Translations under genes and position numbers: made by a program | In this document: piece by piece, positions 42,401 to 50,681 of the stretch | Layout: each line of letters opens with the position of its first letter | Position numbering within the stretch: the stretch's first letter is position 1 | Origin: JAMZMI01 sp039970095 | GTDB taxonomy: Bacteria > Bacteroidota > Bacteroidia > Cytophagales > Cyclobacteriaceae | Direction: 5' to 3' | DNA: 64,000 bases | Assembly (NCBI GenBank): GCA_039970095.1 | Contig: JBDVMP010000103.1 | Location: forward strand, 10,041-74,040 | The notes under the pieces: generated by a model | Seen by the model: only the letters and a program-made list of their open reading frames with translations | Told to the model about the DNA's origin: nothing | The model's database searches: none

Positions 42401-44391
42401 CTATTTGGCTCTGTAGATGGAATCATGATGTTGTCATAGTCCACTTTTCTGGCCGAGGCATTATAATAATGAAAGGCTTTGTCATAAAGCTTGACCATAC
42501 CCATAGCTTCATCATATTCTCCAAAACCATAGGTGGCAATCACCCTCATGGCAGAAATCGCATGCTTTTTCAGCATTCCAAACTGATTCACGAGTTCATC
42601 TACGTGAAATTGATTGATGCCGTATTTCAACGCATAATAAACAGGTGTGGCAACAGGGTGGAAGTTGTAACCGCTGGCCAACTTTCTAAACCTAATGTCA
42701 TTGTAATATTTGTTTGATTCCACCGTAACCGGAATGAGATCTTTCCCATCGATAATTGAGAAATGCATAGAATCGGTCTTCATATCCCATTTCAAAGATT
42801 GGGCACTGATATTCATCTCAAAGTAGGTAGAAGCAAAAGGCTCTGTTTCAAATTTCTTGTTTCTGATCACCAGAAGTTGTCGCTCCTTAGAATCATATTT
42901 CATGCTAACTCCTGAATGAAAAATAGAATCAACCCCATGCCGGAGAACAAAATCTCCGGAGTGTGTCCAAACTGCAGAGTCTCTAAAAATGAATTTCTCA
43001 GCATGCACCACAACTTTATTCCCCTTGCCATCCAATATTTCCAGGGTTCCTTTCTTTTTGGAGATGGACGTGCCATACAGCTGATCTCCGCTCAGCTCCA
43101 CACCCCCTGTATATTTCATCTTGCTGTCAGGGAGTTTTAGCGAAATCCCTGTTTCGTTCGAGATGAAAATAGGGTACATTGAAGGTGATCTTCGGTTTTT
43201 TCTTTTGGGGCTTTTGAATTCAAAGTATCCTTCTACAGTGCCAGAGAAGAGCTCAGGAAATGAAAGCTTGGCATTGGGCGTCCAGAAACTGGATACTTCA
43301 GGGTCGATGTGAAAATCTTCAAGCGTGACTATGGCTCCAAGATGGTTTTTGTAACGTTGAGGCCAGTTGATGGTCGCCTTGGTGCCGGCATATTCTCTGC
43401 TTTTCAATAGAAATTTTCCGGATGTTTCTTTGATCTGAAATGAATCATAAGGCGTGACTATCAGCATGCTGTTGTTTACCAAATCAATGACCGGCCCAGC
43501 CACAACCGGGTGCTGATAGCGCAAGGTTAACTCCTTCACAAAATCTTCGGCATAAGCTTTGACCTCTTGACGTTTTGGCGCTTCAGTGGAGGGTTTTTCA
43601 GCCCAGGAGTTTCCTGTTTCCGTACCCCATGAATCAGAGTTGGCCCAATCATCATCAGAGGTACCCCAGTCTCCACTGCTGCCCCAGTCATCGTCAGAAC
43701 TCCCCCAGTCGTCATCCGAACTCCAATCATCGTTGCTTCCCCAATCGTCCGTTGCTTGGTCTTGCGCCCATGGGTCGCTGGCGGTATTGTCATTGACAGG
43801 CTCAGGGTCAGGTACAAATTCTTCTACCGGCTCGGCTTCCTGCTCCTGTTGATAGTAGGTGAGTTCCTCCTCAGAGTCTGGCGGTGTAAAATCCTCCAAA
43901 AGTTTAAATGAAAACGAGCCTCCATCGGTAATCGAACTAAAGTTTTTGCTTCTCACCAAAAACCGGCGCGCCATGAATACATTCAGCCCAAGTAAAAAAT
44001 TGCGATAGGGTTCTTTCTTCATGGTTTTGACCACTTCTTCGTTTATATCTAAAATCTCGGAAAGCTCGTCATTATTCAAACCCGCTTGAGTCACACTATA
44101 AGCCAGATAGCTGAAAAAGTAAAAGAAGTCAGGGTTGGATACATAGCCCTTCTTTTGCATTTCCTGGGCTATACCTTGAATCTGTTTTTTCTGTGCTGTA
44201 GTAAATTTTGCATTCCAGGCATTTTGAAAATCAAAGGCAACTTTGTTTGCTGCTTCTGTTCCAACTTGCTTGATTACTGCATTGGCCTGATTGAAGAATT
44301 CGGTCTGATCATCAGAAAAAGAGCGCTGAGCATTGAGCGACAGAGTCAGCCCAAGCATGCACAAAACCACGATAAACCTGTTCAAAATCAT
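39433..44391 (-). CDS. Very large exported protein, unknown family
   Basis: A 1652-residue protein with a signal peptide (to about NAQ, residue 22). Residues 23-150 are helical, and residues 200-265 are a Trp-Gly-Ser-Asp tract (listed separately). The remainder (about 275-1640) is almost entirely beta-rich, with strand-turn blocks such as YTGGVELSGDQLYGTSISKKKG, ISADGIRGKGKIDFFTSTIY-type and GFFYKGKVKMYAYRKALELDGYVKLDLE. These resemble OstA/LptD jelly-roll or AsmA-like repeats; this is only a structural impression. The C-terminus is acidic (DEDDGFGF). No T9SS tail is seen. It lies upstream of the M20 gene. Confidence 0.8.
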   Translation of the reverse strand: MILNRFIVVLCMLGLTLSLNAQRSFSDDQTEFFNQANAVIKQVGTEAANKVAFDFQNAWNAKFTTAQKKQIQGIAQEMQKKGYVSNPDFFYFFSYLAYSVTQAGLNNDELSEILDINEEVVKTMKKEPYRNFLLGLNVFMARRFLVRSKNFSSITDGGSFSFKLLEDFTPPDSEEELTYYQQEQEAEPVEEFVPDPEPVNDNTASDPWAQDQATDDWGSNDDWSSDDDWGSSDDDWGSSGDWGTSDDDWANSDSWGTETGNSWAEKPSTEAPKRQEVKAYAEDFVKELTLRYQHPVVAGPVIDLVNNSMLIVTPYDSFQIKETSGKFLLKSREYAGTKATINWPQRYKNHLGAIVTLEDFHIDPEVSSFWTPNAKLSFPELFSGTVEGYFEFKSPKRKNRRSPSMYPIFISNETGISLKLPDSKMKYTGGVELSGDQLYGTSISKKKGTLEILDGKGNKVVVHAEKFIFRDSAVWTHSGDFVLRHGVDSIFHSGVSMKYDSKERQLLVIRNKKFETEPFASTYFEMNISAQSLKWDMKTDSMHFSIIDGKDLIPVTVESNKYYNDIRFRKLASGYNFHPVATPVYYALKYGINQFHVDELVNQFGMLKKHAISAMRVIATYGFGEYDEAMGMVKLYDKAFHYYNASARKVDYDNIMIPSTEPNRPNATLSLDSGTLKMRGVGSFYPTSDFEVKALPKEGNLKVLKGKNVEFDGAVVAGDFRYMGSSFLFDYEGFLINMPEVDSIRIELHQIDESLGGEEHKLALHNEITETAGVLYLDDPSDKSGVKPSGGYPHFTSEKEAVVYFDGKEVLDGAYDKSVRFVIPPFDEDSLAVDNAISFEGRFNSGGIFPTFEETLRIQPDKSLGFVHQMPPEGYNLYGTAAKTYEKIYLSADGIRGKGKIDFFTSTIYSDDIVYYPDSVAAVGTSGFIGAGNVNGASYPEAVLGPYRMHWLPRKDSMYLRNLYEPFKFYNATAELDGEANITSSGVFGSGVMHTRGSVAESSELTFEQYSYSARHAEFEVLTDNPEKPAMAGSDISLEFDLINNTANVRPEKAGVAAISFPYAQMNTSITQAVWDLEDSVVTMSKPPNVPIEDSYFYSTREQLEGLKFSAERADYDFNTKELFIQGIPYIIVADAEITPANGETTILENSELQEFNNATIKIDTLNEYHYLHSADIKILSRNKFVGSAKYSLITGIDTFDIQFNEFNLDDVNIGEKKKQKMTVSHGEVLEKQNLRISPGFFYKGKVKMYAYRKALELDGYVKLDLEKPGYNAWVKHEKKDEDPNIIVDFDNSYFEDEDPVLAGLHYDLRGEVYGSFVDKRKAPSDEDFFLAKGLLKYDTLDKIYKIEAQAKSIGESYEGHTMIYSDETKDVVFEGRANFFGPYADRVKVFGSVMGTGNLESKEFQIDAMVGLDIFDSEAYMELMGKDLIDIVERLGPPQANDISLELLYKLANVTSDEEAKDYEKSSLKDYIPLLKVSDKMKTSLVISGVKMKWSQSHRAWYNTTKIGVSNIFGMDINAKLDGFLEIKKDASNEDVLNLFIQAAPGTWYFISYASNTLLMYASNTDFNLTVNEKSNYGKAGPNELVVVGGDENETLSFVNSFRENYFGIKEAFNLVYPDDFDIEEDEGFDTIETIEEPNDTSSDEDDGFGF
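43603..43746 (-). repeat. DDWGSS-type low-complexity tract in the giant gene
   Basis: Residues 216-263 of the giant protein hold about eight Trp residues set in DDWGSN, DDWSSD, DDWGSSD, DDWGSSG, DWGTSD and DDWANSD units of 5-7 residues. The underlying DNA repeats TCATCG-type codons with variation, so it is a degenerate tandem array in the coding strand. Confidence 0.7.
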
Positions 44392-44448
44392 TTCAATAAA
44401 GTTACCCGAATAATTTGGGATGCAAACAACCAGAGTTTAGGCTGAAAA

Positions 44449-45267
44449 CTATTTTTTTTTCAAAACTACCATCGCCCAGTTGTCAAGTTCAGACTGCTCC
44501 TCATTGATCAGGCCATGTTTTTTGCCTTCAGCAATAATATCTGGTTTGTCCCAGGCATAAAAGCCACTCATAACCAAAAAGCCTCCTGCTGACATTCTAA
44601 CGGAGTATTCACCAATTTGATCCAACAAAACATTTTTGTTGATGTTGGCTAAAACAATGTCGTACTTTTCATCAGATGATATCTGGTCGATTCCGCCGAG
44701 TTTCAAATCGACCGTTCCGCAGTTATTTAACGCAAAGTTTTCTTCGCTATTTTCTATACACCACTGATCGATATCAACGGCGGCCAAATGTGCTGCTCCT
44801 CGCTTTTGCGCCATGATGGCCAAAGCTCCTGTACCACACCCAACATCCAAAACCCTCTTGCCCTCGTGATCCAGCGAAAGCTGATATTTGAGTATCTGGT
44901 GTGTAGTGGCGTGATGTCCTGTTCCAAATGACATTTTTGGCGTGATGATAATTTCGTATGGAAATTGAGGCTGAGGTTCGTGAAAAGTGGCTCTTACTAT
45001 GCACTCATCTCCTACAACTACTGGCTCGTAGTTTTTCTCCCACTGCTCGTTCCAGTTAACTTTTTCTATTTCCTCAAATGAGTACTCCAGCTCGTATCTG
45101 TCCATGATTTCTTTCACTTCCTCCTCATTCCATTCGGAAGTTTCACATGAAGCCAACAGTCCCGTTTCATTCTCTTCGAAAGCGTCAAAAGCCAAAAGAG
45201 AGAGCTCAGCAATGATGAGTTCTCTCTTTTCTTCGTTGCAGGTGACCTGCAGTCCTATAAAGCTCAT
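44449..45267 (-). CDS. prmA: Ribosomal protein L11 methyltransferase
   Basis: A 272-residue SAM-dependent enzyme that trimethylates ribosomal protein L11. The methyltransferase core contains KMSFGTGHHATT, VLDVGCGTGALAIMAQKRGA (the SAM loop), AVDIDQWCIENS, and DIVLANINKNVLLDQI with the catalytic-region NIxxN. The N-terminal substrate-recognition domain covers about residues 1-95. Its start codon overlaps the tpiA stop by one base, so translation is probably coupled. Confidence 0.95.
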   Translation of the reverse strand: MSFIGLQVTCNEEKRELIIAELSLLAFDAFEENETGLLASCETSEWNEEEVKEIMDRYELEYSFEEIEKVNWNEQWEKNYEPVVVGDECIVRATFHEPQPQFPYEIIITPKMSFGTGHHATTHQILKYQLSLDHEGKRVLDVGCGTGALAIMAQKRGAAHLAAVDIDQWCIENSEENFALNNCGTVDLKLGGIDQISSDEKYDIVLANINKNVLLDQIGEYSVRMSAGGFLVMSGFYAWDKPDIIAEGKKHGLINEEQSELDNWAMVVLKKK

Positions 45268-46028
45268 TAAAATCCTTTGGCTATATCTGTAAAATCTCTT
45301 GATTTTAGACTGGCACCTCCTACAAGGCCTCCGTCCACATCAGGTTTGGCAAAAATCTCAGCAGCGTTACCCGGCTTCACACTTCCTCCGTAAAGAATAG
45401 AAATACTGTCGGCTGTAGCCTGATCATATTTTTCGGCTATGACACTTCTTATGAATGCGTGCATTTCCTGAGCTTGATCGGATGATGCCGTAACGCCTGT
45501 ACCAATGGCCCAAACTGGCTCATATGCGATTACCACTTTGGCGATTTCTTCTTTCGAAAGGCCGAATAAACCTTCTTCTATTTGTGCTTTGTTCAGGTCG
45601 AAATGCTGATCTGCCTCTCTTGTCTCTAGTTTTTCCCCGCAGCAATAGATAGGAATAAGGCCAACGTCCAGCACTTTTTTGGTTTTGTCAGCCAAAAGCG
45701 CATTGTCCTCACCAAAATATTCTCTCCTCTCACTGTGACCAATCACCACATACTCAACACCCACAGACTTCAGCATATCAAGAGAAATCTCCCCGGTATA
45801 TGCACCACTTGCTTCCTGGTGACAGTTTTGTGCTCCCAAATGCACTTTGGCCGAAGAGCCAATCAACGATTTTACGGTGCTTAGGTGAGTAAAGGGAGGA
45901 ATGAGGATAACATCTACATCGGTCGTCACTTCATCTGCTACCATATTTACAACCTCTGAGGCTAGCGTTTTTCCGCCTTCCAGATCAAGGTTCATTTTCC
46001 AGTTTCCTGCTGCAATTTTTCTTCTCAT
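45267..46028 (-). CDS. tpiA: Triosephosphate isomerase
   Basis: A 253-residue glycolytic enzyme interconverting dihydroxyacetone phosphate and glyceraldehyde 3-phosphate. Active-site motifs are AAGNWKMN (Asn and Lys), GHSERREYFGE (His), AYEPVWAIGTG (Glu) and the phosphate loop YGGSVKPGNA. Length and motifs are normal, and it should be dimeric and cytosolic. It lies 38 bp downstream of uvrA on the minus strand and is likely transcribed together with prmA. Confidence 0.98.
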   Translation of the reverse strand: MRRKIAAGNWKMNLDLEGGKTLASEVVNMVADEVTTDVDVILIPPFTHLSTVKSLIGSSAKVHLGAQNCHQEASGAYTGEISLDMLKSVGVEYVVIGHSERREYFGEDNALLADKTKKVLDVGLIPIYCCGEKLETREADQHFDLNKAQIEEGLFGLSKEEIAKVVIAYEPVWAIGTGVTASSDQAQEMHAFIRSVIAEKYDQATADSISILYGGSVKPGNAAEIFAKPDVDGGLVGGASLKSRDFTDIAKGF

Positions 46029-46066
46029 GATTCTATCTAGTCTTATTTTGAATATTGTTGGTGATA

Positions 46067-48856
46067 TTAAAATTTCTCTTTTAAATAACTCGCCGTATAA
46101 TTATCGGCTAATTTAATCATATCTTCTGGCAAGCCGGCGAAGCAAACATTGCCTCCATGCTCCCCTCCCTCGGGCCCCATGTCTATGATCCAATCGGCAT
46201 TTTTCACAACCTCCATGTTATGCTCGATTATTAACACAGAGTTGCCCGCATTGACTAAAGCATTGATGGCGTCAAGGAGTTTTTTAATGTCGTGAAAATG
46301 CAGTCCAGTAGTGGGCTCATCAAATATAAAAAGGATGTGATCCGACTTACTTCCTCCACCTTTGCCCAGGAAAGAGCCAAGTTTTACGCGTTGCGCTTCT
46401 CCGCCACTGAGGGAGTTAGACGACTGCCCTAGTTTCACATACCCCAGCCCTACATCATATAAAGGTCTGATTTTGTTGACTATGCCGGATTTGTCGGCGA
46501 AAAACTCAATCGCCTCCTCTACCGTAAGATTCAGCACTTCAGAGATGTCTTTTTCCTTGTATTTTACTTCGAGTATTTCCTTCTTGAAACGCTTGCCACG
46601 GCAATTTTCACATTCCAAATGAAGGTCGGCCATGAACTGCATCTCCACGGTGACGGTTCCTTCGCCCTCACAAACCTCACACCGTCCTCCATCTACATTG
46701 AAAGAAAAATGAGCTGGTTTGAACGCATTTTTCTTCGAGGTTGGTTGGTCGGCAAAAAGCTGTCGTATGCCATCATATGCCTTGACATAAGTTACTGGAT
46801 TCGATCTGGAACTTTTACCTATCGGATTTTGATCAACAAACTCTATCTGGGTAATCTTTTTGTAGTCACCAGAAATTTTCTCGTGCTTTCCGGTCAATTC
46901 GCCGGTCACGCCAAGGTTCTTACCAATAGATGGATATAGAATTCGTTTTACCAATGTTGATTTTCCTGATCCACTGACTCCCGTGATTACAGCTAATACC
47001 CCAAGAGGAATTTCGACATTCACATTCTTCAGGTTGTTTTCTCGAGCTCCTTCGATAGTGAGTGATTGATTCCATTTTCTTCTTCTGAGCGGAAGGGTAA
47101 TTTCCTCGAGTCCTTTCAGGTATTTCGCTGTAAAAGATCTGGTTTCTCCGTTTAGCTCCGATACCTTTCCCTGAAAAACAAGTTCTCCGCCATGCACCCC
47201 GGCTGCTGGGCCAATATCAATTATTTGGTCGGCAGATTCCATGACTTTCTCTTCATGCTCCACCACGATCACCGAGTTGCCCAGGTCTCTCAAAGTGATC
47301 AGCACTTCAATAAGCTTATCAGTATCTCGAGGGTGGAGACCAATGCTTGGCTCATCCAAAATATACATAGAGCCTACCAGCGCGCTTCCCAAAGAAGTCG
47401 CCAGTTTTATTCTTTGAAACTCTCCTCCGGAAAGTGTATTTGTAAGCCGGTTAAGTGTCAAATACCCAAGGCCCACTTTGTCCAGGTAAGAAAGCCTGCT
47501 CTGAATTTCGTTGAGTATCCTTTTTGCTATAGCCGCCTGATGGTCCGTAAGGTCAATTTTATCAAAAAATGATACGAGACCTGTTACGGGTGTAAGCACC
47601 AGATCCTGAATAGATTTGCCTCCCACTTTTACGTAAGAAGCGTCTTTTCTAAGTCGGGTGCCGCGACAATCCGGACAAACAGTTTTGCCTCGGTATCTGG
47701 AAAGCATCACCCGGTATTGAATCTTGTGTGTCTGTGTTTCCAGATGTGCGAAAAAAGCATCGAGCCCGTCAAAGTACTCGTTTCCTGTCCATAGAAGTTC
47801 TTTTTCCTCGGCTGTAAGTTCATTCACCGGACGGTGTATTGGGAAGTCAAAACGGATGCCATTCTTGATCAGAGGCTGTACCCACGATTGCATGATTTCG
47901 CCTCTCCATGGTGCAACCGCCCCATCGTAAATAGAAAGGTTCGGGTCTGGGATAACCAGATCTGGATCTATCCCTAATATTCTTCCAAAACCATCGCATC
48001 GGCGACATGCCCCGTACGGGTTGTTGAAGCTAAAAAAGTTTACTGATGGTTCTTCAAACCGAATGCCATCCAGCTCAAACAGATCAGAAAATGCTCTTTG
48101 ATCTTTTCCAACAATTCTAACCTTGCAATGCCCTTCGCCCTCGAAAAAGGCTGTTTGGACCGAATCAGAAAGCCGAAATTGATTGGCCTCTTCATTTTTT
48201 GCCGTCGCGCGATCTATGAGTATTTCTAACTCTGAATTTTTGTCAAGCTTCGACTTAAGTACGTCTTCTATGTATTGCACCTCACCACCAACGAGTATGC
48301 GGGTGTAGCCCTTGCTCATCAATACCGTGAGTTCTTGCTCCATCGTCCTGGAGTTTTTGATATTCAGGGGTGCGGAGATTGTCAGCTTGTCATTTTCATC
48401 AAAACTAAAAATGTAGTTGATGACATCTGTAACTGTGTCTTTTTTTACTTCTTCACCTGATTTCGGTGAAACCGTAACACCAATTCTTGCAAAAAGAAGT
48501 TTTAGGTAATCATAAATTTCAGTGGTGGTACCAACAGTAGATCTCGGGTTTCTTGTCGAAACTTTCTGCTCGATGGCAATAGCTGGAGAAACGCCTTTGA
48601 TATAATCCACTTCGGGCTTTTCCATTCTGCCCAAAAACTGCCTGGCGTAGGAGCTCAAACTCTCCACATATTTTCTTTGCCCTTCGGCAAAAAGTGTGTC
48701 AAAAGCCAATGAAGACTTGCCTGACCCGGAAAGACCCGTGATCACGACGAGCTTATCGCGGGGAATAGCAACATCGAGATTCTTCAGGTTATTGACCCTG
48801 GCACCTTTTATGATAATGTGATCCTTTGGGTCGTACTGATCTATTGATTTTGACAT
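46067..48856 (-). CDS. uvrA: Excinuclease ABC subunit A
   Basis: A 929-residue nucleotide-excision-repair ATPase. The start at MSKSIDQYDPKDH was chosen because an in-frame extension of 43 residues to 48985 includes the promoter region and looks non-coding. Motifs: Walker A GLSGSGKSSLAFD and GVSGSGKSTLVKR, ABC signatures LSGGEFQRIKLA and LSGGEAQRVKLG, and two zinc-binding cysteine modules (CRRCDGFGRI with CPDCRG; CEVCEGEG with CENCRG). It scans DNA for bulky lesions with UvrB. A 14-bp palindrome lies just upstream. Confidence 0.97.
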   Translation of the reverse strand: MSKSIDQYDPKDHIIIKGARVNNLKNLDVAIPRDKLVVITGLSGSGKSSLAFDTLFAEGQRKYVESLSSYARQFLGRMEKPEVDYIKGVSPAIAIEQKVSTRNPRSTVGTTTEIYDYLKLLFARIGVTVSPKSGEEVKKDTVTDVINYIFSFDENDKLTISAPLNIKNSRTMEQELTVLMSKGYTRILVGGEVQYIEDVLKSKLDKNSELEILIDRATAKNEEANQFRLSDSVQTAFFEGEGHCKVRIVGKDQRAFSDLFELDGIRFEEPSVNFFSFNNPYGACRRCDGFGRILGIDPDLVIPDPNLSIYDGAVAPWRGEIMQSWVQPLIKNGIRFDFPIHRPVNELTAEEKELLWTGNEYFDGLDAFFAHLETQTHKIQYRVMLSRYRGKTVCPDCRGTRLRKDASYVKVGGKSIQDLVLTPVTGLVSFFDKIDLTDHQAAIAKRILNEIQSRLSYLDKVGLGYLTLNRLTNTLSGGEFQRIKLATSLGSALVGSMYILDEPSIGLHPRDTDKLIEVLITLRDLGNSVIVVEHEEKVMESADQIIDIGPAAGVHGGELVFQGKVSELNGETRSFTAKYLKGLEEITLPLRRRKWNQSLTIEGARENNLKNVNVEIPLGVLAVITGVSGSGKSTLVKRILYPSIGKNLGVTGELTGKHEKISGDYKKITQIEFVDQNPIGKSSRSNPVTYVKAYDGIRQLFADQPTSKKNAFKPAHFSFNVDGGRCEVCEGEGTVTVEMQFMADLHLECENCRGKRFKKEILEVKYKEKDISEVLNLTVEEAIEFFADKSGIVNKIRPLYDVGLGYVKLGQSSNSLSGGEAQRVKLGSFLGKGGGSKSDHILFIFDEPTTGLHFHDIKKLLDAINALVNAGNSVLIIEHNMEVVKNADWIIDMGPEGGEHGGNVCFAGLPEDMIKLADNYTASYLKEKF

Positions 48857-48880
48857 TAACAAGAGAAATTTTTTCTTATA

Positions 48881-48894
48881 ACACCTATAGGTGT
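48881..48894. promoter_or_regulatory. 14-bp palindrome upstream of uvrA
   Basis: ACACCTATAGGTGT, perfect 14-bp palindrome, centred about 32 bp upstream of the uvrA start codon. It lies downstream of the -7-like octamer TACTTTTG (minus strand, 48916-48923), that is, in the expected early transcribed region. It could be a repressor operator. Confidence 0.5.
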
Positions 48895-48915
48895 AAGAAG
48901 GATTTGGATTGTTTG

Positions 48916-48923
48916 CAAAAGTA
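48916..48923 (-). promoter_or_regulatory. -7 element of uvrA
   Basis: Read on the minus strand the octamer is TACTTTTG, a full match to TAnnTTTG, 60 bp upstream of the uvrA start. No clear -33 is seen. Confidence 0.4.
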
Positions 48924-49046
48924 GAAATTAGATCGGAAGTTTTGTTTCTATTGAAAGATTCTGATACATTTGATTTTTTCCACAACTAAAAAAACAAACC
49001 CTGACAATATGATTTGAACCTCTACGTTAACAACTAGGTGACTTAC

Positions 49047-49646
49047 ATGAGTAACGTAAAGATGACAGATGGACAGTTGGTGTCCCTCTACAAGAACGGA
49101 AACGAAGAGGCTTTCGCAGAACTTCTGCAAAGACACAAAGACAGGGTATTTACCACCATTTATTTGATAGTAAAAGACAGATATCTCGCTGAAGATCTCA
49201 TGCAAGATGTTTTTATCAAATCTATCAAGACTATCAAGTCAGGTCGGTACAACGAGGAGGGCAAGTTTCTACCTTGGATTCTGAGGATCGCACACAATCT
49301 AGCGATAGATCAGTTCAGAAAAGACAAGAGATACCCAACAATCGTCATGGAGGATGGTAGTAGTGTTTTCAACACTTTAGAGTTTTCTCAGGCACCCATA
49401 GAAAGTGAACATATTAAGCAGGACACTCATAACCTGCTCAAGCAATACATTCAGGAACTTCCGGAAAATCAGAAGGAAGTGCTGGTAATGAGACACTACA
49501 TGCAGATGAGCTTTCAGGAAATAGCTGATGCTACAGGCGTGAGTATCAACACCGCTTTGGGCAGAATGAGGTATGCTTTGATTAATTTACGTAAAAAGCT
49601 AAAGCCGAAAGAAGATGCCTATGACAAAAACTTTTACCGAAAATGA
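49047..49646 (+). CDS. ECF RNA polymerase sigma factor
   Basis: A 199-residue sigma factor of the extracytoplasmic-function type, starting at the ATG of MSNVKMTDGQ; a 3-residue GTG extension is possible. Region 2 has NGNEEAFAELLQRHKDRV and LAEDLMQDVFIKSIK, with the WILRIAHNLAIDQFRKDKR helix. Region 4 has LPENQKEVLVMRHYMQMSFQEIADATGVSINTALGRMRYAL, the helix-turn-helix that reads -35-type DNA. The last 26 bp overlap a small gene that probably encodes its partner. Confidence 0.92.
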   Translation: MSNVKMTDGQLVSLYKNGNEEAFAELLQRHKDRVFTTIYLIVKDRYLAEDLMQDVFIKSIKTIKSGRYNEEGKFLPWILRIAHNLAIDQFRKDKRYPTIVMEDGSSVFNTLEFSQAPIESEHIKQDTHNLLKQYIQELPENQKEVLVMRHYMQMSFQEIADATGVSINTALGRMRYALINLRKKLKPKEDAYDKNFYRK

Positions 49647-49854
49647 CTTAGTTAAATTCCTCTACGGAGAATTAACCCAACAAGAATCAACCGTATTGCA
49701 AGAGGCGCTAATCTCTAACCCGGAGTTGCAGAATGAGCTATCTAAGCTCAAAGAAGTAATGACTGGGCTGGATAAGGAAAGGTATCAACCATCACAACGA
49801 TCAGTTGATAAAATCCTTGCCTTCTCAAAGGGATATGAAGTACACTCTGCCTAG
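49621..49854 (+). CDS. Small protein overlapping the sigma factor, possible anti-sigma-like partner
   Basis: A 77-residue protein starting MTKTFTEND (two residues earlier at 49615 is also possible). It is acidic and helical: FTENDLVKFLYGELTQQEST, then ELQNELSKLKEVMTGLD and a C-terminal helix. It begins inside the sigma gene and ends 27 bp before nth. It resembles the soluble N-terminal part of anti-sigma factors but has no transmembrane helix or zinc motif, so it may be a truncated or cytoplasmic regulator. Function is not known. Confidence 0.65.
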   Translation: MTKTFTENDLVKFLYGELTQQESTVLQEALISNPELQNELSKLKEVMTGLDKERYQPSQRSVDKILAFSKGYEVHSA

Positions 49855-49880
49855 TTTTGGGGTCTGACCCTAAATCTGGT

Positions 49881-50522
49881 ATGACAAAGAAGGAACGGTA
49901 CACTGCCTTTGTTGATTATTTCAAGGAAGCTTTTCCTGATCCCAAAACGGAGCTAAACTACTCCAACCCATTTGAGTTGGTAGTGGCGGTTGTGCTTAGT
50001 GCCCAATGCACAGATGTAAGGATCAATAAAGTTACACCAGAGCTTTTCAGGCAGTTTCCTACAGCCGAGCATATGGCTGTCGCCAGTTTCGATGAGATTT
50101 TTGAGTTGATAAGAAGTGTGTCTTACCCAAACAACAAGTCGAAACACCTCATTGGCCTGGCCAAAATGATCATGGAAGACTTTGGGGGTGAGGTTCCTCA
50201 CAAACATGAGGATCTACAAAAACTTCCTGGTGTTGGTCGCAAAACAGCTAATGTGGTTGTTTCTGTTCTTTACAACCAGCCAGCCATGGCTGTGGATACG
50301 CACGTTTTTAGGGTTTCGAAAAGACTTGGACTGGTAGCCCAAACAGCCAAAACTCCTCTTGAAGTTGAAAAGCAACTAGTTGAAGGCATTCCTGAAGAAT
50401 ACATTCACAAAGCACACCATTGGCTCATTCTACATGGTCGCTATGTATGTCTGGCTCGGAAGCCCAAATGTGAGGAATGCAAAATCACTCACTTTTGTAA
50501 ATATTGGGAGAAGTTGGGTTAA
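49881..50522 (+). CDS. nth: Endonuclease III
   Basis: A 213-residue DNA glycosylase/AP lyase removing oxidised pyrimidines. It starts at ATG MTKKERYT; an upstream TTG in the same frame is not favoured. Motifs: VVLSAQCTDVRINKVTPELF, the helix-hairpin-helix LPGVGRKTANVV, the catalytic region AVDTHVFRVSKRLGL (Asp) and the iron-sulfur motif C-x6-C-x2-C-x5-C (CLARKPKCEECKITHFC) near the C-terminus. Length is normal. The catalytic Lys lies in the HhH helix region. It lies 27 bp downstream of the small partner gene. Confidence 0.97.
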   Translation: MTKKERYTAFVDYFKEAFPDPKTELNYSNPFELVVAVVLSAQCTDVRINKVTPELFRQFPTAEHMAVASFDEIFELIRSVSYPNNKSKHLIGLAKMIMEDFGGEVPHKHEDLQKLPGVGRKTANVVVSVLYNQPAMAVDTHVFRVSKRLGLVAQTAKTPLEVEKQLVEGIPEEYIHKAHHWLILHGRYVCLARKPKCEECKITHFCKYWEKLG

Positions 50523-50630
50523 CGTAAAGATCTAATTTCTACTATTAGAAAAGGTGAGAATATCGGTTGAGTCAGGGCATCATTAAACTTTGGAAAGGTT
50601 CTGGTCATTACACCACCCAAAAGCCAATGG

Positions 50631-50654
50631 GTCAAGAGGACCTTCTTGACTTTT
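50631..50654 (+). terminator. Weak terminator downstream of nth
   Basis: GTCAAGA and TCTTGAC form a 7-bp stem with a 6-base loop and are followed by TTTTG. It lies 108 bp after the nth stop. Confidence 0.45.
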
Positions 50655-50681
50655 GTTTAGCTAACCGACCATAAATCGGCA

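Noticed and set aside
43586..43852. Open frames on the plus strand opposite the DDWGSS tract
   Set aside because: They are reverse readings of low-complexity codons and have no start signals or family resemblance.
50531..50549. TCTAAT/ATTAGA hairpin after nth
   Set aside because: Only six AT-rich base pairs and no T-run; the hairpin at 50631 is a better terminator.
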